Assembly (NCBI RefSeq): GCF_002563675.1 | Contig: NZ_PDJC01000001.1 | Span: forward strand, 930,001 to 994,000 | Source of the DNA: Propionicimonas paludicola | GTDB lineage: Bacteria; Actinomycetota; Actinomycetes; Propionibacteriales; Propionibacteriaceae | Length of the DNA: 64,000 nucleotides | Reading direction: 5' to 3' | In this document: in pieces, positions 45,617 through 58,914 of the stretch | How positions within the stretch are numbered: the first letter of the stretch is position 1 | Layout: each line of letters starts with the position of its first letter | Notes under the pieces: model-generated | The model's input: only the letters and a program-made list of their open reading frames with translations | Database searches by the model: none | Told to the model about the DNA's origin: nothing | Position numbers and translations under genes: made by a program

Positions 45617-46422
45617 GCGACCTGTTCCCGGATCTGGAGTCCACCCAGCCGCCGGTGGTGATCACCGGCCTGCACAAGAGCTTCGGCGACAACGAGGTGC
45701 TCAAAGGCATCGACCTGACCGTGACCCAGGGCGAGGTGGTCTGCGTGATCGGGCCGTCCGGCTCGGGCAAGTCGACCCTGCTGCGCTGCGTGAACTTGCT
45801 CGAGCAGCCGACCAAGGGTTCGATCAAACTGCTGGGTGCGGAGATGACCGACCCGGACGTCGAGCTCAACCAGGTGCGCGCCCACGTCGGCATGGTCTTC
45901 CAGTCGTTCAATCTGTTCCCGAACATGACCGCGCTCGGCAACTGCATCATCGGTCAGCGCCAGGTCCTGAAGCGCTCGAAGGCCGAGGCCATCGAGATCG
46001 CCAAGAAGAACCTCGCCATGGTGGGCCTCTCGGACCGGATGGACTACGTTCCGGCCAAGTTGTCCGGCGGCCAGCAGCAGCGGGTGGCCATCGCCCGCGC
46101 GCTGTCGATGGATCCCAAGGTGATGCTCTTCGACGAGCCGACCGCCGCGCTCGACCCCGAGTTGGTCGGCGACGTCCTGGCGGTCATGCGCGACTTGGCG
46201 CATGCCGGCATGACCATGATGGTGGTCACCCATGAGATGTCGTTCGCTCGGGACGTGTCGGACCGCACCATCTTCATGGACGGCGGTGTGATCGTCGAGG
46301 AAGGTGCTTCCCAGGAACTGATCACTGCGCCCAAGGAGCGGCGCACCCAGATCTTCCTCAAGCGCGTGCTGGACCCGACCCACATCGAAGACTCCGAACT
46401 GGGTGAGACCGAGCCGGACTGA
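45613..46422 (+). CDS. Polar amino-acid ABC transporter ATP-binding protein
   Basis: This 269-residue ATPase is of the GlnQ/HisP type. Walker A is GPSGSGKST (about residues 51-59), the signature is LSGGQQQR, Walker B is [12 protein letters not shown], and the H-loop His is in VVTHEMSFA. It energises uptake by the permease whose gene it overlaps by 4 bases (ATGA). It is the last gene of the three-gene operon. Confidence 0.95.
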   Translation: MSDLFPDLESTQPPVVITGLHKSFGDNEVLKGIDLTVTQGEVVCVIGPSGSGKSTLLRCVNLLEQPTKGSIKLLGAEMTDPDVELNQVRAHVGMVFQSFNLFPNMTALGNCIIGQRQVLKRSKAEAIEIAKKNLAMVGLSDRMDYVPAKLSGGQQQRVAIARALSMDPKVMLFDEPTAALDPELVGDVLAVMRDLAHAGMTMMVVTHEMSFARDVSDRTIFMDGGVIVEEGASQELITAPKERRTQIFLKRVLDPTHIEDSELGETEPD

Positions 46423-46454
46423 GATCTTCGCCGGGCTCGCTAGGATGGTAAAGC

Positions 46455-46474
46455 CGCCGCGCATTTGCGCGGCG
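46455..46474 (+). other. Hairpin in the secA leader
   Basis: CGCCGCGC / GCGCGGCG form a perfect 8-bp stem with an ATTT loop, between a TAGGAT sequence (46441-46446, possible -10 box) and the secA start. It could end the upstream ABC transcript or shape the secA leader. Confidence 0.5.
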
Positions 46475-46505
46475 ATGCTTTGGTGCGATCAGGAAGCGGA
46501 TCAGC

Positions 46506-49280
<2,775 letters not shown>

Positions 49281-49295
49281 TCAGGGGGTTCCGGG

Positions 49296-50675
49296 GTGCG
49301 GTCACCCGGCGTGTTGCTGACTGCTGCAGCGCTGGCGCTGGTGCAGGTCGGCTGCAGCCACTCGGCCGTGCCCACTCAGCCTGCATCCGCCGCCGTCCGG
49401 CCCAGTGACGCCGTCCCCGACTTCGACGGGGACGGCCGGGCCGATCTGGTCTTCGGGATCGGATCGACCCATGGCCGAGTCGTCGTCGAGTACGGCTCGG
49501 GGGGCAAGGCCGGATTCGAGCGCACTGACGCCGGTGGTCCGGCAGACCCCAGCGACGACAATGTGCGCGGGTTCGGGGACGGGGTCCTGGCCGCGGACCT
49601 GAACTCTGACTCGTTCAGCGACCTGGTCGTGGTCGACTCCACCGTCGGTGGCGGCGGCTCGGCGATCTACCTGATCTTCGGGTCGAAGGACGGCCTGCGA
49701 GTGGCCGAGGCCCGGCGCTACCCGGTTGCCGGTGTCGGCGGCACGCCGGCGCTGCTCACCACGCCCGACAAGCTGCTGGTCGTTGCCGGTGGCGGGAGTG
49801 GGGACGATGGCGCACTGACCACCTTCCGGATCGGCCCTGACGGGTTGCCGATCGATGGTGCGGCCGTCCTCAGCCAACGCTCGCTGACCGGCGAGTCCCG
49901 TCCCGGCGACCGGTTCGGTGCTGCATTGGCAGCGAGCCGGAACACGTTGCTGGTGGGAGTGCCGGGCAAGGACGTCGGTTCGGCCACAGACGCCGGTGCC
50001 GTGTTCGTGGCCACCTACCAGGGTGGTGGAGCGTTCCGCGGGCGGCTCGAGACCCTCGATCCTGCGCGGCGCGGCAATGGGCCCGCCTCCGGTGATCGGT
50101 TGGGGGCCAGTGTCGCCATCACCGATGGCTATGCGGCTGCGGGGCTCCCGGGCCGCCAGGTCGGTGCGGCCGGCGCCGGAGCGGTGCTGGTGTTCACTCC
50201 GGGTTCTTTTGGGAGCGCCCGAATGATCGACCAGACATCGTCCGAGTTGTCGGCTCAGCCCGCAGAAGGTGAGCAGTTCGGTTCGTCGGTGGCCCTGATC
50301 AAGGTCTGCCATGGTGCACCCGGGCTTCTGGTTGGGGCCTTCGGCGAGGATGTGGACGGTGTCGCCGGGGCCGGAGCGTCCTGGATCATCCCGCTCACTG
50401 CCGCAGCCGACTGTCCGGCCACGCGGCTGGCCGAGGGCGGTGTCCTGGGCGGTCGGGCCACCCAGATGGGACTGGTGGGGGCGGTGGTCGGCAGCCTGCG
50501 AACCGGACCCGCCCAGGCCGACACGCTGATCGTGGCTGCGCCCAGCCGCACCGAGGACAGCGTCGCGGCCAGGATCTTCCGAGTGCCGCCGCCCTATACC
50601 GCCTCGACCGTGGCCGCGGACGGCCTTCTGCTCAACGAGGAGGGGACGATCGCGCTCAGCCCGCTCACGGACTGA
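49296..50675 (+). CDS. FG-GAP repeat (integrin-like beta-propeller) lipoprotein
   Basis: This 459-residue protein probably is exported as a lipoprotein (hydrophobic start, VQVGC with Cys20). The rest is made of FG-GAP/VCBS-type repeats that fold as a beta propeller. Calcium-binding loops are visible as DFDGDGRADL near residue 43 and DLNSDSFSDL near 102. Further repeats with GDRFGAAL, GDRLGASV and EQFGSSV follow. It starts with GTG 15 bases after the secA stop, so it may be cotranscribed. The ligand is unknown; the fold suggests surface binding. Confidence 0.8.
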   Translation: MRSPGVLLTAAALALVQVGCSHSAVPTQPASAAVRPSDAVPDFDGDGRADLVFGIGSTHGRVVVEYGSGGKAGFERTDAGGPADPSDDNVRGFGDGVLAADLNSDSFSDLVVVDSTVGGGGSAIYLIFGSKDGLRVAEARRYPVAGVGGTPALLTTPDKLLVVAGGGSGDDGALTTFRIGPDGLPIDGAAVLSQRSLTGESRPGDRFGAALAASRNTLLVGVPGKDVGSATDAGAVFVATYQGGGAFRGRLETLDPARRGNGPASGDRLGASVAITDGYAAAGLPGRQVGAAGAGAVLVFTPGSFGSARMIDQTSSELSAQPAEGEQFGSSVALIKVCHGAPGLLVGAFGEDVDGVAGAGASWIIPLTAAADCPATRLAEGGVLGGRATQMGLVGAVVGSLRTGPAQADTLIVAAPSRTEDSVAARIFRVPPPYTASTVAADGLLLNEEGTIALSPLTD

Positions 50676-51162
50676 GCCGACCCGCGTCGTGCACGGTCGG
50701 CGGATCCAGCGCGATCGCCAGCTGAGTGATCCGCCATCCTCCCTCCAGCCGGGTCAGCCGTACCGCCGCGGCCCTGGACCGTCCGGCCTGGCGCAGATGT
50801 AGCGCCACCTCGACCACCCCTGCACGCGGCTGCTGAGTGCGCAGCGACAGCAGGCTCAGCTGACGGCTGGCCGGACTGGTCCGGATCGATCCGACCAGGC
50901 GCAGCACGTCCGGGCTCAGCCAGGGCTCCAGCTGATGCAGTGGACGCCGTCCGCTGAGCGTTTCGACAACGGCACTGGCCAGGTCGCGAGCGATCCGCCG
51001 GTTCTGGGCCGGGACGAAGGCGGTGGCGTCGATCACCTCGGGTGCGTTCAGCCACGGCAGCAGTGGCTGGTCGGGCGAGGGGAGTGGGGCCGGCTCGAAT
51101 AGCGGGATCACCGGCGGCCACGAGCTGGGCGCGGGCCGACATCTGGCCTGACTGGGATCCAT
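50665..51162 (-). CDS. Rv3235-like protein of unknown function
   Basis: This 165-residue protein resembles the Rv3235 family found near secA in actinobacteria. Typical parts are the Pro-rich N terminus and the segment DLASAVVETLSGRRPLHQLEPWLS (cut), followed by a beta-rich region ending GGWRITQLAIALDPP. The function is unknown. ATG 51162 follows an AGGAGG four bases upstream. It converges with the FG-GAP gene and overlaps it by 11 bases. Confidence 0.75.
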   Translation of the reverse strand: MDPSQARCRPAPSSWPPVIPLFEPAPLPSPDQPLLPWLNAPEVIDATAFVPAQNRRIARDLASAVVETLSGRRPLHQLEPWLSPDVLRLVGSIRTSPASRQLSLLSLRTQQPRAGVVEVALHLRQAGRSRAAAVRLTRLEGGWRITQLAIALDPPTVHDAGRLSP

Positions 51163-51246
51163 GCATCCTCCTGGGCTCAGCTTGGCCCGCCGGGGAACGC
51201 ATCGAACAGGCGATCCGGCAAAGCTGTGGATGAGTAGGGTTGAGCC

Positions 51247-52500
51247 GTGAGCGAGTTCGTCTCGGTCACCGAGGCAGCGTTGCTGGCCCGGGACCAACCC
51301 ACGCAGCCCTGGCAGCAGGCATTCGTCCTGTTGCTGGCCGGCGGCCTGTCCAGAGCCGAGTTGATCGCAAGGATCGGTGAGCGGATCGGCTACGCGCCGC
51401 GCTTCCGACGCCGGGTCGAAGGCTGGCCGATCGCCGCCTGGGTGGACGACCCCACCTTCAGCGTGGCCGGTCACGTCCGGCAACAGCGACTGCCGGCCGA
51501 TCAGACTCTTGAGCAGTGGCTGGCCGACCTGCTCACCGACCCGCTGGACGACGAGCACCCGCTGTGGCAGGCGGTTCTGCTGGACGAGGTCGCGCCCGGC
51601 CAACAGGCATTGGTGTTCCGGTGTCATCCGGCGTTGGTCGACGGCTACGACCACGTCCATCTGCTGCAGGAGCTGCTGGACGAACGGCCCACCGCACAGA
51701 TCGGCCCCGAGTCGTCCTGGGAGCCGCAGCCGGCGCCCGGCCTGGGGGCGGCGCTAGCCGGTCTACGGGACCCGCTGCAGGCCGCCCAGGGGGTAGCCGG
51801 TGGGCTGTTCGGGCTGGTCGAGAACGCCGTCCGCACCGTCACGCTCGCCGGGCGCTCCGCACAGCTGGCGGTCGCCGAAGTGGAACTCGCCGCGCTGAAG
51901 GTGGTCCGCAACGGCTTCGCCTGCACAGTCCACGACGTGGTGTTGGCCCTAGTCACCGCCGGACTGCGAGGGCAGGCCCGACGGCTCGGCCGGACGCTCA
52001 CCGATCCGGTGGCACTGGTCCCGCTGGCCGTCAGCGAGCCGGCCGTACTGGAGTCGGCGATCGGCTGCCGGATCGCGCCGTCGTGGCTGTCGCTGCCGGT
52101 CTCGGAGGCCTCGGCCGTCGAGCGGCTGTCGGCGATCGCCACTCTGACTCGGGTGCGCGCCGACAGCGGACACAGCGTCCGGGTCCCGGAGTTGGTCGAG
52201 CTGGCCGGATTCGCGCCGCCCACCTTGCATGCTGTAACCGCCGGGAGCGTCGGAGCCGGCCGGGCCCACCAGGTGCTGGTCGCCGATGTCCCCGGGCCGC
52301 AACGGGCTCGCTATCTGGGCACGGCTCTGGTCGAGGAGGTGTTCGGCTGCACGTCTCTCACCGATGCCGAAGAGCTCTCGGTGGCAGTGACCAGCTATCG
52401 CGGACGGGTCAGTCTGGCCGCGATGTCCACCCGCGCCCTGGACGGCTGGGCCGACGACCTGGCCGCCGAACTCTCCACCCTGCTCAAGGAGGCCAGGTGA
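51247..52500 (+). CDS. WS/DGAT-like acyltransferase-fold protein with altered active site
   Basis: This 417-residue protein has the two-domain layout of wax ester synthase/diacylglycerol acyltransferases, including an N-terminal FRRRV region, the [11 protein letters not shown] stretch and the C-terminal VADVPGPQ (like the SNVPGP of the family). The catalytic HHxxxDG is here CHPALVDG: only the first His is kept and Pro replaces the second, usually catalytic, His. It may be inactive or have another function. It overlaps the next gene by 4 bases. Start GTG 51247. Confidence 0.68.
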   Translation: MSEFVSVTEAALLARDQPTQPWQQAFVLLLAGGLSRAELIARIGERIGYAPRFRRRVEGWPIAAWVDDPTFSVAGHVRQQRLPADQTLEQWLADLLTDPLDDEHPLWQAVLLDEVAPGQQALVFRCHPALVDGYDHVHLLQELLDERPTAQIGPESSWEPQPAPGLGAALAGLRDPLQAAQGVAGGLFGLVENAVRTVTLAGRSAQLAVAEVELAALKVVRNGFACTVHDVVLALVTAGLRGQARRLGRTLTDPVALVPLAVSEPAVLESAIGCRIAPSWLSLPVSEASAVERLSAIATLTRVRADSGHSVRVPELVELAGFAPPTLHAVTAGSVGAGRAHQVLVADVPGPQRARYLGTALVEEVFGCTSLTDAEELSVAVTSYRGRVSLAAMSTRALDGWADDLAAELSTLLKEAR

Positions 52501-52958
52501 GCCTGTTGTTCGTGCCGGTGACACCGGCGGAGTTGGCCGCCTGGGCCGGCGACGGCCGGCTGGACCAGCCCCGTCCGGCGTTCTCGGCGACTGCGGGGCT
52601 GCGCGCCGCCTTCGACACCAGCGACGATGAGGATGCCGAGCACATTGCGCTGCTGGTGGCCTCGGTTGCCGGTCTGGCCGCGCACGGCGTCCGGCTGATC
52701 GCCGTCGTCGAGGGCAGCGGCGAACCGTCCGGGGATCCGGATTTCGGTGAGCTACGGGTCGCCGGCCTCGCCTACTCCGCAGTCGAGGCCATCTTCGCCG
52801 ACGATGCCGCCGAGCCGACCCTGCCAGCCGCCGCGGAGGCCGCCCGCGGGCTCTCCCTGGCCCAGGCCTGGGAAGATCCGGCCGTGGTGGCGCTACTGGA
52901 GAATGCTGACCTGCTCTGGCACGGGGCGGCGGAATGGGGTGCACTGATTCAGAAGTGA
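52497..52958 (+). CDS. Small conserved protein, DUF6912-like
   Basis: This 153-residue acidic protein has no signal peptide or membrane segment. Its start ([14 protein letters not shown]) and the pattern [12 protein letters not shown] followed by [13 protein letters not shown] resemble the actinobacterial DUF6912 family; the match is by eye. The function is unknown. It begins with GTG inside the stop of the WS/DGAT-like gene, so the two are translationally coupled, and it ends 22 bases before ku. Confidence 0.65.
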   Translation: MSLLFVPVTPAELAAWAGDGRLDQPRPAFSATAGLRAAFDTSDDEDAEHIALLVASVAGLAAHGVRLIAVVEGSGEPSGDPDFGELRVAGLAYSAVEAIFADDAAEPTLPAAAEAARGLSLAQAWEDPAVVALLENADLLWHGAAEWGALIQK

Positions 52959-52980
52959 TCGGGCAATCGAGGGGAGTGGG

Positions 52981-53781
52981 ATGCCGAGATCGATCTGGAA
53001 GGGCGCCATCTCCTTCGGCCTGGTCACCATCCCGGTGAAGGTCTTCGGAGCCACCGAGGAGCGCGATATCAGCTTCCGCCAGGTGCATTCGTCCGACGGT
53101 GGACGGATCCGCTACCAGCGGGTCTGTGAGGTGTGTGGCCAGGAAGTGGCCTTCGCCGACATCGCCAAGGGCTATGAGGCCGAGGACGGCCGGATGGCCA
53201 TCCTGGAGCCGGACGACTTCGCCGGGCTGCCCGCCGCCGAGGGCAAGACCGTGGATGTCAAGCAGTTCGTCGACCTGGCCGAGATCGACCCGATCTACTT
53301 CGACCGCACCTATCTGCTGGCCCCGGAGAAAGCCGGCCTGAAGCCGTACGTCCTGCTGCGCCGAGCCCTGGCCGACTCCGGGCGGGCCGCGGTGGTGAAG
53401 GTGGCCCTGCGCAACAAAGAGTCGCTGGCCCTGATCCGTCCGGTCGGAGAGGTGCTGCGGCTGCACACCATGCTGTGGCCCGACGAGCTGCGGGACACCG
53501 AGTTCGCGGCCCCCGAGGCCGAGGTGAAGGTCAGCGATGCCGAGATTTCGATGGCCGAACTGCTGATCGATCAGCTGTTCGGTGAGTTCGATCCGGCCGC
53601 CTACACCGACGACTACCGGGAGGCGCTCACCGAGGTGATCAACGCCAAGCTGGAGGGTGTGGCCCCGCCGGAGGCGGTTGCGCCGGCCGACACCGGTGGC
53701 CAGGTGGTCGACCTGGTGGCCGCGCTCAAAGCGTCGGTGGAAGCCGCCAAGAAACGTCGGGACGAGGCTGCGGCTAGCTGA
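52981..53781 (+). CDS. ku: Non-homologous end-joining protein Ku
   Basis: This 266-residue bacterial Ku homodimer binds broken DNA ends for end joining. Typical segments are the start RSIWKGAISFGLVTIPVKV, IRYQRVCEVCGQEV, and MLIDQLF-type helices near the dimer interface, with a basic/acidic mixed tail (AAKKRRDEA). The matching ligase LigD is not in the window, so it must lie elsewhere if the pathway is complete. Confidence 0.95.
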   Translation: MPRSIWKGAISFGLVTIPVKVFGATEERDISFRQVHSSDGGRIRYQRVCEVCGQEVAFADIAKGYEAEDGRMAILEPDDFAGLPAAEGKTVDVKQFVDLAEIDPIYFDRTYLLAPEKAGLKPYVLLRRALADSGRAAVVKVALRNKESLALIRPVGEVLRLHTMLWPDELRDTEFAAPEAEVKVSDAEISMAELLIDQLFGEFDPAAYTDDYREALTEVINAKLEGVAPPEAVAPADTGGQVVDLVAALKASVEAAKKRRDEAAAS

Positions 53782-53828
53782 TTCGCTGCGATTCGGCCTC
53801 AGGAGACGGCTGGGCGTAAAGTCGCCGT

Positions 53829-55457
<1,629 letters not shown>

Positions 55458-55486
55458 TCGATCGGTTGGCGCAGGATCGTCCGCCG

Positions 55487-55511
55487 CCTCGCCGGCGTGA
55501 CGCTGGCGAGG
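55487..55511. terminator. Hairpin between pruA and arsR
   Basis: CCTCGCC (55487-55493) pairs with GGCGAGG (55505-55511), extended by GCG / CGC around a TGA loop. It lies beyond the stops of the convergent genes pruA and arsR and starts three bases after the left repeat copy. Confidence 0.5.
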
Positions 55512-55540
55512 TCCCTCGTGGCGAGTGGGTGCTCGGGTGC

Positions 55541-55879
55541 TCAGCGGCAGGTGTCCAGGAGCCCCTGCACAGGGTCCAAGGACGTGCTTGCGAGCCGGTA
55601 GTGGGCCCACCGTCCGCGCTGTTCCCTGATCAGGAGACCAGCGTCGATGAGCTTCTTCAGATGGTGAGAGAGGGTGGGTTGCGAGATCCCCAATGCTGCG
55701 GGCAGATGGCAGCCGCACGCGGTCGTGCCCGGGGACTCTGCGACCAGGCGCAGTAGGCGAAGTCTGACTGGATCGGCGAGCGCCTTCAGCAAGTTCGCGA
55801 GCAGTTCGGCTTCGGCGGCTGACATGAGCTGTGCTGATGATGCCGGAGCGCATTCGATGGTCGCCAGAGTCCGGCTCAT
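55541..55879 (-). CDS. arsR: ArsR-family metalloregulator
   Basis: This 112-residue SmtB/ArsR-type repressor releases DNA when arsenite or antimonite binds. The winged helix is seen as LADPVRLRLLRLV, then ISQPTLSHHLKKLIDAGLL and a wing with RGRWAHYRL. Candidate metal ligands are the two Cys in TACGCHLP, in the position of the CxC of classical ArsR, with another Cys near residue 10. It overlaps the arsA stop by 4 bases, and is the last gene of the arsD-arsA-arsR operon. Confidence 0.9.
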   Translation of the reverse strand: MSRTLATIECAPASSAQLMSAAEAELLANLLKALADPVRLRLLRLVAESPGTTACGCHLPAALGISQPTLSHHLKKLIDAGLLIREQRGRWAHYRLASTSLDPVQGLLDTCR

Positions 55880-57627
55880 GGTGCGACCTGAGAGAGGCCG
55901 GTGCGACCGATCGGTTCTCGATCGAGCAAGGGGACGATCGCGAGCCGGCCCGCACGCTTTCGGACGGCGTCGATCGGGCCGCTCTCCTGTCCGGCCCGGT
56001 ACCGGAGCAGAACCGAACTGGTCTTCGTGGCGGCGAGTGACTGGTTGATGACCCATGCCCAGGGCCGAATCCCGGCTCGCTCAAGGTCGTCCTCAAGGAC
56101 GCCAGCTTCGAGGACAGGGGTGGTTTCGGGGAGAGTGACGAGCAGGATCTTGGTGTACCCGGGGTTCTGTAGCCGCATCATCGGGGTCGTGTAGTCCGCG
56201 CCACTTGGCATGTTGCGGATGACCTCGCGGTGGTAGGAGCCGGCGGCGTCCATGAGCAGCAGCGTGTGTCCGGTCGGGGCCGTATCCATCACCACGAAGC
56301 CGCTGCGGGCCTGGTTGACCAGGCGGGAGAACTGCGTGAAGACCGCTACCTCCTCTGTGCATGGCGACATGAGGTCTTCGGCAAGCACCGCTCGGCCGGC
56401 GTCGTCGAGCAGCTTCCCCTTGGTGTTCATTACGTGGCTGCGGTAGTCCGCAACTGCTTGTGCAGGGTCGACCCGAGAGACTGTGAGGCCGGCCGAGGCC
56501 GCTGCCTCGCCCAGGGTGCTCTCCAGATGTCCGGCCGGATCGGTGGTGGTGAGGTGGACGGGGTGACCCAACGCGACCAGACGGGTGGCGATCGCGGCGG
56601 CGATGGTGGTCTTGCCGACTCCGCCCTTGCCCATGCACATGATCAGGCCGTGGCCATCGGCGGCGAGCTCATCGATCAGGGTATCCAGCGACCCGGGTAG
56701 GTCGCCAAGGCTTGGCGGCACTGCCTTTGGCGGGGTCGCTGTGGTGGCATCGAGCAGGGACCGAAGGGCCGGGAGGCCGACCATGTTCTCGGGCTTGAGT
56801 TCGATGATGTCCCGGCCGATGGCGGCCAGTGAGGCGGGCATGCCGGCGATCGCCGCCTGCTCGCGCTTCCGAACGGCGGCGGCAAGGGAGTCGGCACCTG
56901 CCGTCCCGGCGCGCAGGACGCCGTTGATGACGACACCGCGAGGCTTGATCCCGGTAGTGGACAGTTCGTCGGCCGTCCGGGCGATCTCGGCGAGGCTCGA
57001 GGCCTGAGCGCGGGCCACCAGGATCAGGCTGGTCACCGACGGGTCGGCCAGGGTCTGCACTGCTCCCGCATACAACGCGCGTTGCTTCTCCAGGCCCGAC
57101 AGCGGGCCGAGGCAGGATGCGTCGCCCTTGCCGGCGTCGAGGAAACCGGTCCAGTCCCCGGGGAGCTTGAGCAATCGGATGGTGTGCCCGGTCGGGGCGG
57201 TGTCGAAAACGACCTGGTCGTAGTCGGCGACCAGCGATGGATCGGCGAGTAGCCCGGTGAACTCGTTGAATGAGGCGATCTCGGTGGTGCACGAACCCGA
57301 CAGCTGCTCGGTGATCGACTCGATCTCCTTCTTCGGCAGCAAACCTCGCACAGGGCCGATGATCCGCTCGCGGTAAGCCGCGGCGGCTTGCTCTGGATTG
57401 ATCTCCAGCGCGTCCAGTCCGGCGACCGAGGTCACGGCCGTGATGGTGTTGCCGATCGACTGGGAGAACACCTGTCCGACGTTGGACGCCGGGTCGGTGC
57501 TGACCAGCAGGACCCGGCGTCCGGCCTCGGCCAGCTGTAGTGCCGCCGCACACGCGATGGAGGTCTTGCCCACCCCGCCCTTGCCGGTGAAGAAGAGAAA
57601 GCGGGTCGGTGCCGTGAGGAATCGCAT
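55876..57627 (-). CDS. arsA: Arsenite-activated ATPase ArsA
   Basis: This 583-residue ATPase has two homologous halves, each with a P-loop (GKGGVGKTS at about residues 15-23 and GKGGVGKTT near 331) and a DTAPTGHT switch II motif. Cys residues in GSCTTEIASF and SPCTEEVAVF, with SCLGPL, correspond to the metalloid-binding triad. ArsA normally powers an ArsB or Acr3 arsenite pump, but no pump gene is next to it. It lies 9 bases after arsD and overlaps arsR. Confidence 0.94.
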   Translation of the reverse strand: MRFLTAPTRFLFFTGKGGVGKTSIACAAALQLAEAGRRVLLVSTDPASNVGQVFSQSIGNTITAVTSVAGLDALEINPEQAAAAYRERIIGPVRGLLPKKEIESITEQLSGSCTTEIASFNEFTGLLADPSLVADYDQVVFDTAPTGHTIRLLKLPGDWTGFLDAGKGDASCLGPLSGLEKQRALYAGAVQTLADPSVTSLILVARAQASSLAEIARTADELSTTGIKPRGVVINGVLRAGTAGADSLAAAVRKREQAAIAGMPASLAAIGRDIIELKPENMVGLPALRSLLDATTATPPKAVPPSLGDLPGSLDTLIDELAADGHGLIMCMGKGGVGKTTIAAAIATRLVALGHPVHLTTTDPAGHLESTLGEAAASAGLTVSRVDPAQAVADYRSHVMNTKGKLLDDAGRAVLAEDLMSPCTEEVAVFTQFSRLVNQARSGFVVMDTAPTGHTLLLMDAAGSYHREVIRNMPSGADYTTPMMRLQNPGYTKILLVTLPETTPVLEAGVLEDDLERAGIRPWAWVINQSLAATKTSSVLLRYRAGQESGPIDAVRKRAGRLAIVPLLDREPIGRTGLSQVAP

Positions 57628-57636
57628 CGGGGCCGC

Positions 57637-58020
57637 TCAGCAGCAGCTGCTGCTGGGGCCGCCGCAGCAGCCCTGGGATGGGACTGTGGCAAGAGGGAGG
57701 GTCTTGGCTCCAGCTGAGGCGAGACCGGCGTAGCGGACCAGCATCTCGCGGGTTGGGTATCGGCCGGTGAGGACGGCCACGTTGTCGACCAGTACCAACG
57801 GCAGCCCCTCAGATCCAACTGCGCCGATGAAGTTTGCGACTACTGGGTTCTGGATGAAGGCTGCGGTGTCGTTGGCCAGGTTGTGTCGCGAGATGTCGAC
57901 ACCCTGAGAAATGAGAAACTCCAGATCGGCACTGAAGCTCACCAGTGCCTGGTCCACGTCCTCCCCGCATACGCCGGTGTTGCAGCACAGCGCCGGCTCG
58001 AAGACACGGATGCTGACCAT
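57637..58020 (-). CDS. arsD: Arsenite metallochaperone ArsD
   Basis: This 127-residue thioredoxin-fold chaperone passes arsenite to ArsA. The essential Cys pair (CC at residues 12-13) and a third Cys (Cys18) are in ALCCNTGVCG. The C-terminal pairs seen in some family members are also present (GCCGG and SSCC). The start lies behind an AGGAG and just downstream of the ArsR operator. It is the first gene of the operon. Confidence 0.94.
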   Translation of the reverse strand: MVSIRVFEPALCCNTGVCGEDVDQALVSFSADLEFLISQGVDISRHNLANDTAAFIQNPVVANFIGAVGSEGLPLVLVDNVAVLTGRYPTREMLVRYAGLASAGAKTLPLATVPSQGCCGGPSSSCC

Positions 58021-58028
58021 GAGGCACT

Positions 58029-58068
58029 CCTAGAGTTGATATTGACGTTTGTCGATATCAACTCTAGG
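58029..58068. promoter_or_regulatory. ArsR operator upstream of arsD
   Basis: Two 18-base arms (58029-58046 and 58051-58068; core TTGATAT / ATATCAA) match as inverted repeats at 17 of 18 positions, with a GTTT spacer. It lies 9 bases upstream of arsD. The pattern is typical for ArsR/SmtB repressors. The operon probably represses itself until arsenite appears. Confidence 0.85.
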
Positions 58069-58091
58069 CCCTTCGGATCGATGATCGTCAA
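58061..58091 (-). promoter_or_regulatory. Probable promoter of arsDAR
   Basis: On the minus strand TTGACG (58091-58086) and TAGAGT (58066-58061) are 19 bases apart. The -10 box and the start point fall within the palindromic operator, so repressor binding would block RNA polymerase. Confidence 0.5.
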
Positions 58092-58160
58092 TCCGAGCGA
58101 CCGGCATTCGCCAGCCCATCCGGATCGGGTGTGCTGTGGGCCCATTCGATGGGGGCGCCT

Positions 58161-58229
58161 CCTGCTGCCGCCCACGGGCACCGCTACCCACGCATGGCCT
58201 CGTCGATCGGTTGGCGCAGGATCGTCCGC
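58161..58229. repeat. Right copy of 70-bp direct repeat flanking the arsenic island
   Basis: This copy holds the intact 3' end of the GyrI-like gene (stop at 58184-58186 on the minus strand). On the plus strand it reads as a damaged copy of the pruA end, with one base lost and a frameshift (compare the left copy at 55415-55484). Confidence 0.88.
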
Positions 58230-58807
58230 AGCTTGGCGGGGGCGGTCTTGGTGAAGTCGGACAGGTAGATCTCGTGGTGGCGTCCGCGCAGCCGTAGGCC
58301 GTTGTCGGGGACGAACTGGGTGTGTAGCCGGTGCAAGGTCTCGGCTTCGTCGTCGAACGAGCCCAGATGCAGGATCTGCACGCAGCGTCCTTCGTCCAGG
58401 GTCTCCAGCCGGAGTCGGTCGATGGCCGGTCCCACCTTGGTCCGGACGACGTCGCGGGTGGCCTCGAAGACGTCCGCGGTGATCCAGTCGGGCACCATCA
58501 TCAGCAGGGTCCAGTCCCAGGTGGACTTGTCCAGGGCCGTGGTGAAGGTGGACGGATCGTCGGATGACCACAGACCCTCCAGCGGCATCACCGTGTAGTC
58601 GCGGCCGAACTCGTTCTTCGAGGTGAACTTCAGCTTGTAGCCGACGCTGAACAGCGCGCCGATCGCCTCGTTGAACGGGCCACCGGCGTTCGGATCGCCG
58701 TGCCCGTCGATCATCAGGTAGTTGAGAGGTGGCACGTCGACCACCTCGAACACCCCGGTGCGCGCGGTGTAGCTGGGCAGTGATTTCTTGAAGTCGATCT
58801 TCTCCAT
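58184..58807 (-). CDS. GyrI-like small-molecule-binding domain protein
   Basis: This 207-residue protein resembles the GyrI-like (SOUL/AraC effector-binding) domain family, with the opening MEKIDFKKSLPSYTA, LNYLMIDGHGDPN near residue 30 and the closing RGRHHEIYLSDF with LRTILRQPI. Such stand-alone domains bind or hydrolyse small hydrophobic molecules; the role here is unknown. ATG 58807 follows a GAAAGG. Its last 46 bases are duplicated at the other side of the arsenic island. Confidence 0.85.
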   Translation of the reverse strand: MEKIDFKKSLPSYTARTGVFEVVDVPPLNYLMIDGHGDPNAGGPFNEAIGALFSVGYKLKFTSKNEFGRDYTVMPLEGLWSSDDPSTFTTALDKSTWDWTLLMMVPDWITADVFEATRDVVRTKVGPAIDRLRLETLDEGRCVQILHLGSFDDEAETLHRLHTQFVPDNGLRLRGRHHEIYLSDFTKTAPAKLRTILRQPIDEAMRG

Positions 58808-58914
58808 GGGCGGCCTTTCGTCGCGACCATGAGACACCCTCACATCGCGGAAGAGTCAAGAGGACTGGGGCGGTTTGCCAGCAGGCGGTGAGTTTTGCGG
58901 CCTAGGCTGCGAGC

